From contig JAGBNC010000015.1 in NCBI GenBank assembly GCA_017634595.1, forward strand, positions 1-64,000: a stretch of DNA of 64,000 nt, read 5' to 3'. The stretch's first letter is position 1. Every line of letters begins with the position of its first letter. The translations under genes and the position numbers were made by a program. Shown piece by piece: positions 26,320 through 33,999 of the stretch. Below the pieces are notes generated by a model. It ran no database searches. It saw only the letters and a program-made list of their open reading frames with translations, and was not told the DNA's origin. The stretch is from Bacteroidales bacterium. GTDB lineage: Bacteria > Bacteroidota > Bacteroidia > Bacteroidales > UBA932.

Positions 26320-27465
26320 ATGAGACACCATAATTACAACCCGGACTTTGCTTTTGTCAAAGCTCCCGTAGAGTTTAACAAGTACACCGATCGCGATACG
26401 CTTCAGTATTGCTTGGGTGCTACACTGTATATGCCTGGCACGAAGGACATCCGTGCCAAAGTAGTTAACCGCGAACTGCCCGTCACATCGTTCGTGATGT
26501 GCTGCGAGGATGCCATCAAGGAGGAAGACCTGCCCGTTGCAGAGCAGAACATCCTCGACACGATGGACTACTTCGCCGACCAGATTGAGGCCGGGAAGAT
26601 CACCATCAACGATATCCCGCTCATCTTCGTGCGTGTCCGAAACCCGGAACAGTTCAAGAGCTTTGCCGCAAGGATTACCAAGAAGCAGGCTTCTGTGCTC
26701 ACCGGTTTCAACTTTCCGAAGTTCAACAGTACAAACGCCTTGAATGTGCTGCGCACCTTGGTTGAGGTGAACAGCCGGCTGGGGGTGGTGCTGTACGGAA
26801 TGCCCATCCTGGAAGGTCCGGAGGTGGCTTTCCGCGAGCTTCGCACAAAGGAGTTACTGCTTCTGCGGAACATTCTGGAACCCTATAAGGATCTGATTCT
26901 GAACATCCGAGTAGGCGGTACGGATATGTCATCGCTCTTCGGCGTGCGTCGTGGCATCAACTCCACGGTGTACGACATTATGCCCGTGCGGGATGCCCTG
27001 TCGGACGTGGTGAACTTCTTCAACCGCTATTGCGACTACTGTGTGTCGGCTGCCGTATGGGAGTACTTCCGTGCATATAACGATGACGACATAGACGAAC
27101 TGATCAAGCGCAACTTCCACAATGCCCTCATCAAGGGACAGGACATCGTGAATCCAGCCATTGACGGTCTGCTGAAGGAAGTGATGATAGACCGAGCCAA
27201 CGGTTTTGTGGGCAAGACCATCATCCATCCTACACACGCCAAGTTCGTGAACGGCATGTTCACCGTGGTGGAGGAAGAGTATAAGGATGCCATCCAGATT
27301 CTGAACACCTCCGGCGGTGTGATCAAGAGCGAGGAAGGGGGCAAGATGAACGAGATTGGTCCTCACCACCGCTGGGCAGAGAAGATTGTGAAGCGAGCCG
27401 AGGTGTATGGTGTGGTGAAAACCGAGGATTCCGTACTGGGCCTTATCCTTGGACACAAAGAATAA
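26320..27465 (+). CDS. HpcH/HpaI-citrate lyase-like C-C bond lyase
   Basis: The 381-residue product resembles the citrate lyase beta/HpcH TIM-barrel superfamily, most like the C-C_Bond_Lyase subgroup: FVRVRNPEQF, GFNFPKFNS, LYGMPILEGPEVAF, NIRVGGTDMSSLFGVRRG, and GFVGKTIIHPTHAKFVNGMF near the end (compare GKqaIHP in citrate lyase). These enzymes cleave or form C-C bonds next to a carboxylate, often yielding pyruvate, oxaloacetate or glyoxylate. It abuts the U32-like gene with no gap. Confidence 0.78.
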   Translation: MRHHNYNPDFAFVKAPVEFNKYTDRDTLQYCLGATLYMPGTKDIRAKVVNRELPVTSFVMCCEDAIKEEDLPVAEQNILDTMDYFADQIEAGKITINDIPLIFVRVRNPEQFKSFAARITKKQASVLTGFNFPKFNSTNALNVLRTLVEVNSRLGVVLYGMPILEGPEVAFRELRTKELLLLRNILEPYKDLILNIRVGGTDMSSLFGVRRGINSTVYDIMPVRDALSDVVNFFNRYCDYCVSAAVWEYFRAYNDDDIDELIKRNFHNALIKGQDIVNPAIDGLLKEVMIDRANGFVGKTIIHPTHAKFVNGMFTVVEEEYKDAIQILNTSGGVIKSEEGGKMNEIGPHHRWAEKIVKRAEVYGVVKTEDSVLGLILGHKE

Positions 27466-27471
27466 AATGGT

Positions 27472-28410
27472 ATGATGAAAATAGTTCTTGGCACAATGAA
27501 TTTCGGTCCCCAGCTTAACCTGGAGGCCAGCCGCACGATGACCGAGTCGTTCCTGAAGACCGGCAATAACGAACTGGACACAGCCTACGTCTATAACGGA
27601 GGGGATACGGAGAAGTACCTGGGTGAGATTCTGCCCAATCTGGATGGATACTATCTGGCCACCAAAGTGCATCCCCGCATCACGGGCAAGCTGGATAGGG
27701 AGTGCATCCTGATGGAGTTTAACGAATCGCTCAAGCGGATGAACCGCGACAAGGTGGATTTGCTGTATTTCCATTTCCCGGACGGCAAGACTCCGATAGG
27801 GGAAGCACTAGAGACCGTTGCGGAACTCTATGAGCAAGGCAAGGTGAAAGAACTGGGACTGAGCAACTATCCCGCTTGGCAGGTGGTGGACATCTGGCAC
27901 AAGTGTGAGAAGTACGGCTGCCCGAAGCCGACGGTGTATCAGGGTATGTACAATGCCCTGTGCCGCAATGTGGAGCCTGAGCTGTTTCCGGCGATCCGAG
28001 CCTTGGGGATGCGCTTCTATGCCTTCAATCCGTTGGCGGGCGGTATGCTCACGGGCAAGCATCATCACTTTGAGGATGCTCCCGAACCAGGACGCTTTGC
28101 CCGCTTGAAGAGCTATCGTGACCGCTATTGGAAGCAGAGCTACTTCGATGCCGTGGATGAGATCCGCAAGGCCTGTGAGGCGGAAGGCATTCCGATGGTA
28201 GAGGCAGCATACCGCTGGCTCTGCAACCATTCGATGCTGGATGCAACGAATGGCGATGGCATTCTGCTGGGAGCCTCCAAGATTACGCAGATGGAACAGA
28301 ATATGGAAGCAGCCAAGAAAGGCGAGCTGCCGCAGTCGATTCTCGAAGCGATGGATGATGCCTGGGAGATAGCAAAGCCTGACAGTCCTGCTTACTTCAA
28401 GTTTATCTAA
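27472..28410 (+). CDS. aldo/keto reductase
   Basis: A 312-residue NADPH-dependent reductase of the AKR7-like type. Tetrad residues appear in ELDTAYVYNGGDTEKYLG (Asp36, Tyr near 41), LATKVHP (Lys65) and LLYFHFPDG. The substrate-binding barrel continues through VKELGLSNYPAW and FYAFNPLAGGMLTG. It probably reduces an aldehyde made by the TPP-dependent decarboxylase two genes downstream. ATGATG gives two possible starts (27472 or 27475). Confidence 0.9.
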   Translation: MMKIVLGTMNFGPQLNLEASRTMTESFLKTGNNELDTAYVYNGGDTEKYLGEILPNLDGYYLATKVHPRITGKLDRECILMEFNESLKRMNRDKVDLLYFHFPDGKTPIGEALETVAELYEQGKVKELGLSNYPAWQVVDIWHKCEKYGCPKPTVYQGMYNALCRNVEPELFPAIRALGMRFYAFNPLAGGMLTGKHHHFEDAPEPGRFARLKSYRDRYWKQSYFDAVDEIRKACEAEGIPMVEAAYRWLCNHSMLDATNGDGILLGASKITQMEQNMEAAKKGELPQSILEAMDDAWEIAKPDSPAYFKFI

Positions 28411-28415
28411 GACTT

Positions 28416-29759
28416 ATGAATATATCACGAGCATATTTTGACGCGATTGACAAAGTGGCCAAGCAGCCCATCCCTGCCAAAGTGATGGAACGGGCAAGGC
28501 AGTCGCTGCTGGATTATCTGGCCGTGACCTGTGCCGGTGCCCACTTCCAAAGTGGCAAGATGGAGCGGTATTTTTCTTTTGCGGAGCCTGAGGCAGGAGC
28601 CTTCAAAGCCATCGGGACAGGAAAGAGCCTTGCCCTGAAAGAGGCGGTGTTCCTGAACGGGCTGAATGCACATGCTTTGGATTATGACGACGGCACCAAC
28701 TCGGGCATTATCCATTTGGGTTCGCCTATTTTCTCCTTGCTGATTCCGCTGTCGCAGAGGTATAGCAAGAGTGTGGAGCAGATACTACAGGCGGCTGTGA
28801 TTGGCTATGAAGCGTCGTACACGATGGCCGTATCCATCCAGCCCAAACACAAGGCGTTGGGATTTCACGCGACAGGCACCTGCGGAATGTTGGGGGCAAC
28901 ATTGGCGGCTGCCTATATGCTTGGCCTTACGGATGAAGAACGGTTTCAGGCATTTGCAGCGGCCTGCGTGTCAGCTTCGGGAATGTTGAAAGTGCTGGAC
29001 GACGGGTCGGAACTGAAGCCCTACAATGTGGCGAAGACCGCACTGCTCTCGCTCACTAGCCTGCAACTGGCCAAGGCCGGATTCAATGGACACGAGGACC
29101 CGCTTGGCGGGTATCGCGGATTCCTGAAGATGATGGCAGGTGACGAGAATGTGGCCATCAAGCCCACCTTGCTGAATGGCACATACGCTATTATGAAGAG
29201 CTACACCAAGCCGTATGCCTCCTGCCGCTATACCCACCCGCCGGTGGAGGCTGCTATCCATTTGCGTAATCAGTATAGTATCACGCCGGAGCAGGTGCTT
29301 GGTATTAAGGTTGAGACCTACGATTTGGCTGTGTCCGGCCACGACCATCAGGAGGTGAAGGGGGCGTATTCTGCCAAGATGAGCACGCCTTACAGTACTG
29401 CGGTGGCTCTGGCTTACGGGAAAGCCGGCTTGCAGGAGTTTGAAGACGATGTGCTGGAGAGTGAATCCATTAAGGAACTGTCCAAGAAAGTGCAGGTCGT
29501 ATCCGACGAGGAATTGAGCAGGATATTCCCGGAAAAGCAGAGTGCCATCCTGACGGTCACCACTTCATCCGGGTCTTATTCGGAGCGGGTGGACTTTCCA
29601 AAGGGCGAGCCGGAGAATCCGTTTACGGAAGCAGAGTTCCTAGAGCGATATGAATCATTGATGTCCTACGGGGGCGTGAAGGAAGAGGTGTTCAAATGTA
29701 TTTATGAATTGACCGGGAATGCGGACACGAAGGTCGCAGACTTGGTGAGCAAATTATAA
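28416..29759 (+). CDS. MmgE/PrpD-family dehydratase/decarboxylase
   Basis: The 447-residue product shows the MmgE/PrpD pattern: QSLLDYLAVTCAGA, NGLNAHALDYDDGTNSGIIHLGSP, GYEASYTMAVSIQPKHKALGFHATGTCGMLGA, and YASCRYTHPPVEAA. Family members dehydrate 2-methylcitrate or decarboxylate cis-aconitate, so a tri- or dicarboxylic substrate is expected. Together with the fumarase-type genes downstream it suggests dehydration and hydration of a hydroxy acid. Confidence 0.88.
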   Translation: MNISRAYFDAIDKVAKQPIPAKVMERARQSLLDYLAVTCAGAHFQSGKMERYFSFAEPEAGAFKAIGTGKSLALKEAVFLNGLNAHALDYDDGTNSGIIHLGSPIFSLLIPLSQRYSKSVEQILQAAVIGYEASYTMAVSIQPKHKALGFHATGTCGMLGATLAAAYMLGLTDEERFQAFAAACVSASGMLKVLDDGSELKPYNVAKTALLSLTSLQLAKAGFNGHEDPLGGYRGFLKMMAGDENVAIKPTLLNGTYAIMKSYTKPYASCRYTHPPVEAAIHLRNQYSITPEQVLGIKVETYDLAVSGHDHQEVKGAYSAKMSTPYSTAVALAYGKAGLQEFEDDVLESESIKELSKKVQVVSDEELSRIFPEKQSAILTVTTSSGSYSERVDFPKGEPENPFTEAEFLERYESLMSYGGVKEEVFKCIYELTGNADTKVADLVSKL

Positions 29760-29763
29760 CGAA

Positions 29764-30897
29764 ATGGTAGATCAAAAGCAATTATTTGATGCTTTGGGCA
29801 AGATGGGCGTTGACTTCTTTACAGGCGTTCCCGACTCGCTGCTCAACGACTTTTGCCTCTATATGGTGAAAAATATCCCCGACGGACAGCACGTGATGGC
29901 TGCCAACGAGGGGAATGCCATCGGCATTGCCGCAGGCCATTATATGGCGACGGGTCATATCCCGGTAGTGTATATGCAGAACTCCGGCATCGGCAACGCC
30001 ACCAATCCGCTGTTGTCGCTGACGCACGACTGTGTGTATGGTATTCCGATGGTGCTGGTTATCGGCTGGCGTGGGGATCCTGCCATCAGCGACCACGCCC
30101 AGCATAAGAAGCAAGGTGAGCTGACCCCGGTGCTGATGAAGGATATGGACATCCCGTATGAGATCTTGGATGCGGAAGATACCGTGGTGGAGAAGTTCGC
30201 CTGGGCAGTGAACAAGGCCAAAGAGATTTCTTCGCCGGTGGCACTGATTGCCAAGAAGGCCATCCTGACGGAGAAGATCAAGAAGCAGGTATATCCCGAG
30301 AGTCCGCTGATGAACCGCGAGGAAGCGGTTTCAGCTGTGGTTGAGGTGCTGGGCAGCGATGCCGTGTATCTTGGTACCACGGGTCGGGCTACCCGTGAGG
30401 TTCACGAGCAGTTGAAGGCTCACGGCGTAGGTGAAGGTCACGAGTTTCAGAATGTGGGTTCTATGGGGCACGTCTCGTCTGTGGGACTCGGCATTGCGCT
30501 GGCAAAGCCGGAGCAGAAGGTCGTTGTCTTTGACGGTGATGCCGCTGCGGTGATGCATCTGGGCGCCTTGGCTACTAACTGTCGCTACAAAGCCGGAAAT
30601 ATGGTGCATATCGTGCTGAACAACGGGGTGAATGAATCCGTTGGCGGTCAGCCGTCTGCCGGATATGTGGTGAACCTCACTGCCATTGCTGAAGCTTGCG
30701 GCTATCGCACGCCCGGGCATCCGGTAGAAAACAAAGAGGAGTTGCAGCAGATTGTGCGCGAGCAGGGAAGTGGCGAGATGCCTCTTTTCATTGACGTCCA
30801 CGTGCGTCAGGGCATCCGCAGCGATATGCCTAAGTTGAACATTGACCATAAAGCACAGAAAGTGGCTTTGATGGAAAACTTAATGGGTAAGAAATGA
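29764..30897 (+). CDS. phosphonopyruvate decarboxylase-like TPP enzyme
   Basis: The 377-residue product matches phosphonopyruvate/sulfopyruvate decarboxylases: FFTGVPDSLLNDFC, the TPP-activating Glu in VMAANEGNAIGIAAGHY, NSGIGNATNPLLSL, and the TPP/Mg motif GDAAAVMH..NNGVNESVGGQPSAGY. It removes CO2 from a 2-oxo acid to give an aldehyde. No phosphoenolpyruvate mutase lies in the window, so phosphonopyruvate may not be the substrate. It overlaps the next gene by ATGA. Confidence 0.86.
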   Translation: MVDQKQLFDALGKMGVDFFTGVPDSLLNDFCLYMVKNIPDGQHVMAANEGNAIGIAAGHYMATGHIPVVYMQNSGIGNATNPLLSLTHDCVYGIPMVLVIGWRGDPAISDHAQHKKQGELTPVLMKDMDIPYEILDAEDTVVEKFAWAVNKAKEISSPVALIAKKAILTEKIKKQVYPESPLMNREEAVSAVVEVLGSDAVYLGTTGRATREVHEQLKAHGVGEGHEFQNVGSMGHVSSVGLGIALAKPEQKVVVFDGDAAAVMHLGALATNCRYKAGNMVHIVLNNGVNESVGGQPSAGYVVNLTAIAEACGYRTPGHPVENKEELQQIVREQGSGEMPLFIDVHVRQGIRSDMPKLNIDHKAQKVALMENLMGKK

Positions 30898-31400
30898 TAG
30901 AACTGACAACACCTTTCAGTGAGGAAGCCATCAGAGAGCTGAATGTGGGCGATGTAGTAAGCATCAGCGGGTATATCTATACCGGCCGTGACGCTGTGCT
31001 TCCGAAGATCATCAAGGCTGGAGAAGACGGTCGGTTGGCCGAGATGGGCATCGACCTGCAAGGGGCGGTGATATTCCATACGGCAGTCAGCCCTGCCGGG
31101 GTTGGCCCCACTTCCAGCAATAAAGTGGAGATAGAGAGCTCTTTCGAGCCGCTGTCCAAACTGGGCGTGAAGATGCACCTGGGCAAGGGAGCAATCTCTA
31201 AAGAGACAGTGAAGAAACTGGCAGAGAACAATGCCGTGTTTGCGGTGATTCCGCCTGTGACGGCCTTGCTGGAAAGCCAGACCGTGGAACGTGAAGTCGT
31301 GGCCTATCCCGAACTGGGGATGGAGGCGATGAACCGGCTGAAAGTGGTGAAATATCAGGCCATTATTGGCGCAGCGAAAGGGAGGAGCATTTATGATTAG
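30894..31400 (+). CDS. class I fumarase/tartrate dehydratase-type hydro-lyase, beta subunit
   Basis: The 168-residue product is the C-terminal (Fumerase_C) half of class I fumarases: VSISGYIYTGRDAVLPKI, GAVIFHTAVSPAGVGPTSS, HLGKGAISKE. It forms a heterodimer with the alpha subunit encoded immediately downstream. It should hydrate a dicarboxylic alkene, or dehydrate a hydroxy acid, at an Fe-S site. It overlaps the decarboxylase gene and the alpha gene, so the three are coupled. Confidence 0.9.
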   Translation: MIELTTPFSEEAIRELNVGDVVSISGYIYTGRDAVLPKIIKAGEDGRLAEMGIDLQGAVIFHTAVSPAGVGPTSSNKVEIESSFEPLSKLGVKMHLGKGAISKETVKKLAENNAVFAVIPPVTALLESQTVEREVVAYPELGMEAMNRLKVVKYQAIIGAAKGRSIYD

Positions 31401-32238
31401 CATACAAGAAAAAGTGGCGGACTGCCTGGTAAGGGCTGGCTCCACATTCCGCGAGGATCAGAAAGAGGCTTATCGCAAAGCGATTGCCAGTGAAGAGATA
31501 GAAAGCTCCTGCTGGGTGATGCGTCAGGTGCTGGACAATGCACTGGTGGCTGAAGAGAGGCGTAGTCCGCTGTGTGATGACACAGGTATTCCGCACCTGT
31601 TCCTTGAAGTTGGACCGAGCCACAATGTGAGCGGTGAACTGCTGCAACAGATTCAGGAAGGTGTAGCGATGGGCTTGCGCCAGCTGCCGGGCCGTCCGAT
31701 GGCCATCAAGGGTGATGACTATGCCCGCATTGACCAGAGCGAGGGATTGGATGAGGACAGCGGAGCTTTGGCTCCTTCTCCGATATTGATTAAGCCGGTG
31801 GATGAAGAGGTACTTAGACTGACCATTATGATGCTTGGCGGTGGCCCAGCCATTCGGGGTATCACCCAACGGGTGTTCCACAAGCATAGTGTGGAGGTGA
31901 TGATTGACGAGATTGTGAATCGCGCCATTCCTGCCGTTTCGCAGCTGGGATGCTCGCCTTGTACTTTGGCTATCGGCATCGGGCGTTCGCAGTTCGAGGC
32001 CACGAGCCTGATGATGGAAGCGATGGCAAAGGGCAACTATGGCGTGCAGAGTGATTTCGAGAAGCGGATTACCGACAAAGTGAACGAGAGTAAGACTGGT
32101 CCCCTTGGGCTTGGTGGCAAGCACAGCGTGCTGGCAACCTTTGCGAAGATTGGCCCTCAGCGTGCAAGTGGTGTACGTATCGTGGCCTTGCGGCCTTGCT
32201 GTTGCTTTGAGCCTAGAAGGGCGAGTGTGGAATTGTGA
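31393..32238 (+). CDS. class I fumarase/tartrate dehydratase-type hydro-lyase, alpha subunit
   Basis: Carries the [4Fe-4S] cluster of the hydro-lyase. Cys ligands are expected in SPLCDDTGIPHLF and SQLGCSPCTLAIGIGRSQ; a late GGKHSVLATFAKIGPQRASG matches the alpha-subunit end. The product is 281 residues from the ATG at 31393, which overlaps the beta gene by eight bases. The C terminus has an unusual RPCCCFEPRR. The beta-before-alpha order is noteworthy. Last gene of the 21.8-32.2 kb run. Confidence 0.9.
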   Translation: MISIQEKVADCLVRAGSTFREDQKEAYRKAIASEEIESSCWVMRQVLDNALVAEERRSPLCDDTGIPHLFLEVGPSHNVSGELLQQIQEGVAMGLRQLPGRPMAIKGDDYARIDQSEGLDEDSGALAPSPILIKPVDEEVLRLTIMMLGGGPAIRGITQRVFHKHSVEVMIDEIVNRAIPAVSQLGCSPCTLAIGIGRSQFEATSLMMEAMAKGNYGVQSDFEKRITDKVNESKTGPLGLGGKHSVLATFAKIGPQRASGVRIVALRPCCCFEPRRASVEL

Positions 32239-32241
32239 CAA

Positions 32242-32275
32242 AAGCGCAGGATAGACTGTTGTTTATCCTGCGCTT
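32242..32275. terminator. strong hairpin between converging units
   Basis: AAGCGCAGGATA pairs perfectly with TATCCTGCGCTT (12 base pairs, 10-base loop), four bases after the hydro-lyase alpha stop. On the minus strand it ends in TTTT, so it can also end the small leftward gene at 32299-32418. Confidence 0.7.
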
Positions 32276-32298
32276 AGAGATTGCTGTGAGAAAAATGA

Positions 32299-32418
32299 CT
32301 ATGGAATCCATGTTCCTGCGTCGGGATCATTCCATTCTCCCAAGGATTCTTGCAAGAGAGCTCCTTCCATCTTAATAAGATAGACTTGCGTTGACGGTTG
32401 TTCGTATTCTGCTTTCAT
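32299..32418 (-). CDS. small 39-residue protein with its own promoter
   Basis: The minus strand encodes MKAEYEQPSTQVYLIKMEGA then LLQESLGEWNDPDAGTWIP. A TAnnTTTG promoter lies 27 bases upstream and a 12-base-pair hairpin lies downstream, so it forms a complete unit. It has no signal peptide, and the acidic W/G/P-rich end resembles small Bacteroidales peptides of unknown role. It runs against all surrounding genes. Coding is likely but unproven. Confidence 0.55.
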   Translation of the reverse strand: MKAEYEQPSTQVYLIKMEGALLQESLGEWNDPDAGTWIP

Positions 32419-32444
32419 AGATGGATAATTGATATTTCTGGTTG

Positions 32445-32452
32445 CAAAGATA
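32445..32452 (-). promoter_or_regulatory. promoter -7 box of the 39-residue gene
   Basis: TATCTTTG on the minus strand matches TAnnTTTG exactly; no clear -33 box. Confidence 0.6.
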
Positions 32453-32587
32453 GCTTTTTTTTGAATAAAGGTATCCGTTATTGTCTTAAATATGGGGTTG
32501 GATTGTTATTGACGAGAAATGGATTATCGGATGCAAGGAAACGCATCATTCATTATGGAATATGGCATAGCAGAGATTAAAAATGTA

Positions 32588-32645
32588 CTGAAGCCTTTTT
32601 TCGTCCCGGTCCGTGCCAGCCTATGGTAGAAGGAGGGCGATTGTT
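32588..32645 (+). pseudogene. 5' scrap of an NTP_transf_5-type nucleotidyltransferase gene
   Basis: This stretch is clearly related by eye to the start of the gene at 54024 (from about 54050): the same AGCCTTTTTT, GTCCGTGCC and AGAAGGAGG strings in the same order, with a one-base indel and an in-frame stop (Trp-stop where the intact gene has Trp-Glu). No further homology follows. The rest of the 32461-32665 gap holds no gene I can see. Confidence 0.6.
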
Positions 32646-32665
32646 GAATTATAAACATTTAAAAT

Positions 32666-33988
32666 ATGAAGAGTCTTAAAGGAAAGAAATTGTTAGTTCT
32701 TGGAGGGTCAGCCTCGAATGTGCAATTGGTTCATTTTGCACAGCAGATGGGAGCATTCGTGGTGGTGGCTGACAATCGGGAAAACAGACCAGGTAAGGAT
32801 GCTGCAGACGACTCTGTCTTGATAAGTACAGACGATTATGAAGGACTATGTCAGTATATTAAAGCGCATCATATTGATGGTGTCGCAACTGGTGCTGGAG
32901 AATGGAATGTCGTGAACGCGATGAAACTGTGTAAAATTGCAGGATTACCGTATTACGCTGACGAACATCTGTGGAATATCTGCCAAGATAAACGCAACTT
33001 CAAAGACTGCTGCAAAAAATACGGAGTACCGACAGTACCGGAGTTTTCTATTGACAAAAAACCGCAGGATAAGGACTACCCGGTTATTGTTAAACCAGTT
33101 GATGGTTGCTCTTCACGGGGGATTTCTATCTGCCATAATGAAGAAGAACTCAACAAAGCAATTGATTTTGCATTGTCCCTTTCTCAGTCGACGAATGTGA
33201 TAATTGAAAAGTATGTTGATAATGGTGGTGTCACGATTGATGCAAAATATGTGGTCGTCGACGGGCAATGTTATCTTGAAGCACTTGGTGAAAGATATGT
33301 TCTTGAAGGAGGGTTAATTACTGCTATTAGTTTCTACCCTTCGACTCTAATTAGCCGTTTTATGGACAAAGTGAATCCTAATGTTCAGAAGATGTTCTCT
33401 TTCTTAGGATATAAAAACGGAGTATTCTTTTTCCAGGCCATTCCAGACGGAGAGGAAATATACGTATATGAAATGGGACTTCGCGTAAGTGGAGGTATGA
33501 TTTACAATATGACCGAAGCTTCCGGTTGTAATAATGTAATGAAGATGCTAATCTATCATTCTTTGACCGGGAAAATGTGTGAGAAGGATGATATAAAAAC
33601 TATTGACCCGTATTTTGGTGGCAAACAAGCCAGCACGGTGGCTCTTCCTTTGCGATTAGGGACAATTGCCCATATAGAGGGTCTTGAAAAGGTTAAACGG
33701 CTTCCTGGAGTAGTTGATGTTACCGTGTATTACGGAGAAGGGCATGAATGCATCCCAAAACACATCAATACTCTCGATCAGCTTTTTGCACGAGTCATTG
33801 TTGTTTCAGATAATGAGAAATCGCTATTTGATACCCTTAAAAAGATAAGAGAGTCTGTTATTGTAAATGACAATGATGGAAACTCTCTGATTAATTGGAC
33901 GACATTCGACAAACTCTATACATACTGCATCGCCGGAGGAGGGAAGAATCGTTTAGAGCAGTGTCTCAGTCAATATAAAGATAGTTGA
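32666..33988 (+). CDS. ATP-grasp ligase 2
   Basis: The 440-residue product has a PurK/CarB-like arrangement: LLVLGGSASNVQLVHFAQQMG, the ATP-grasp segments YPVIVKPVDGCSSRGISI and NVIIEKYVDNGGVTIDAKY, and a late YVYEMGLRVSGGMIYN metal region. It differs enough from the enzyme at 24209 to have its own substrate. It is AT-rich, unlike the module upstream, and begins a new block together with the lipoprotein that follows. Confidence 0.82.
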   Translation: MKSLKGKKLLVLGGSASNVQLVHFAQQMGAFVVVADNRENRPGKDAADDSVLISTDDYEGLCQYIKAHHIDGVATGAGEWNVVNAMKLCKIAGLPYYADEHLWNICQDKRNFKDCCKKYGVPTVPEFSIDKKPQDKDYPVIVKPVDGCSSRGISICHNEEELNKAIDFALSLSQSTNVIIEKYVDNGGVTIDAKYVVVDGQCYLEALGERYVLEGGLITAISFYPSTLISRFMDKVNPNVQKMFSFLGYKNGVFFFQAIPDGEEIYVYEMGLRVSGGMIYNMTEASGCNNVMKMLIYHSLTGKMCEKDDIKTIDPYFGGKQASTVALPLRLGTIAHIEGLEKVKRLPGVVDVTVYYGEGHECIPKHINTLDQLFARVIVVSDNEKSLFDTLKKIRESVIVNDNDGNSLINWTTFDKLYTYCIAGGGKNRLEQCLSQYKDS

Positions 33989-33999
33989 GAATATTATAG

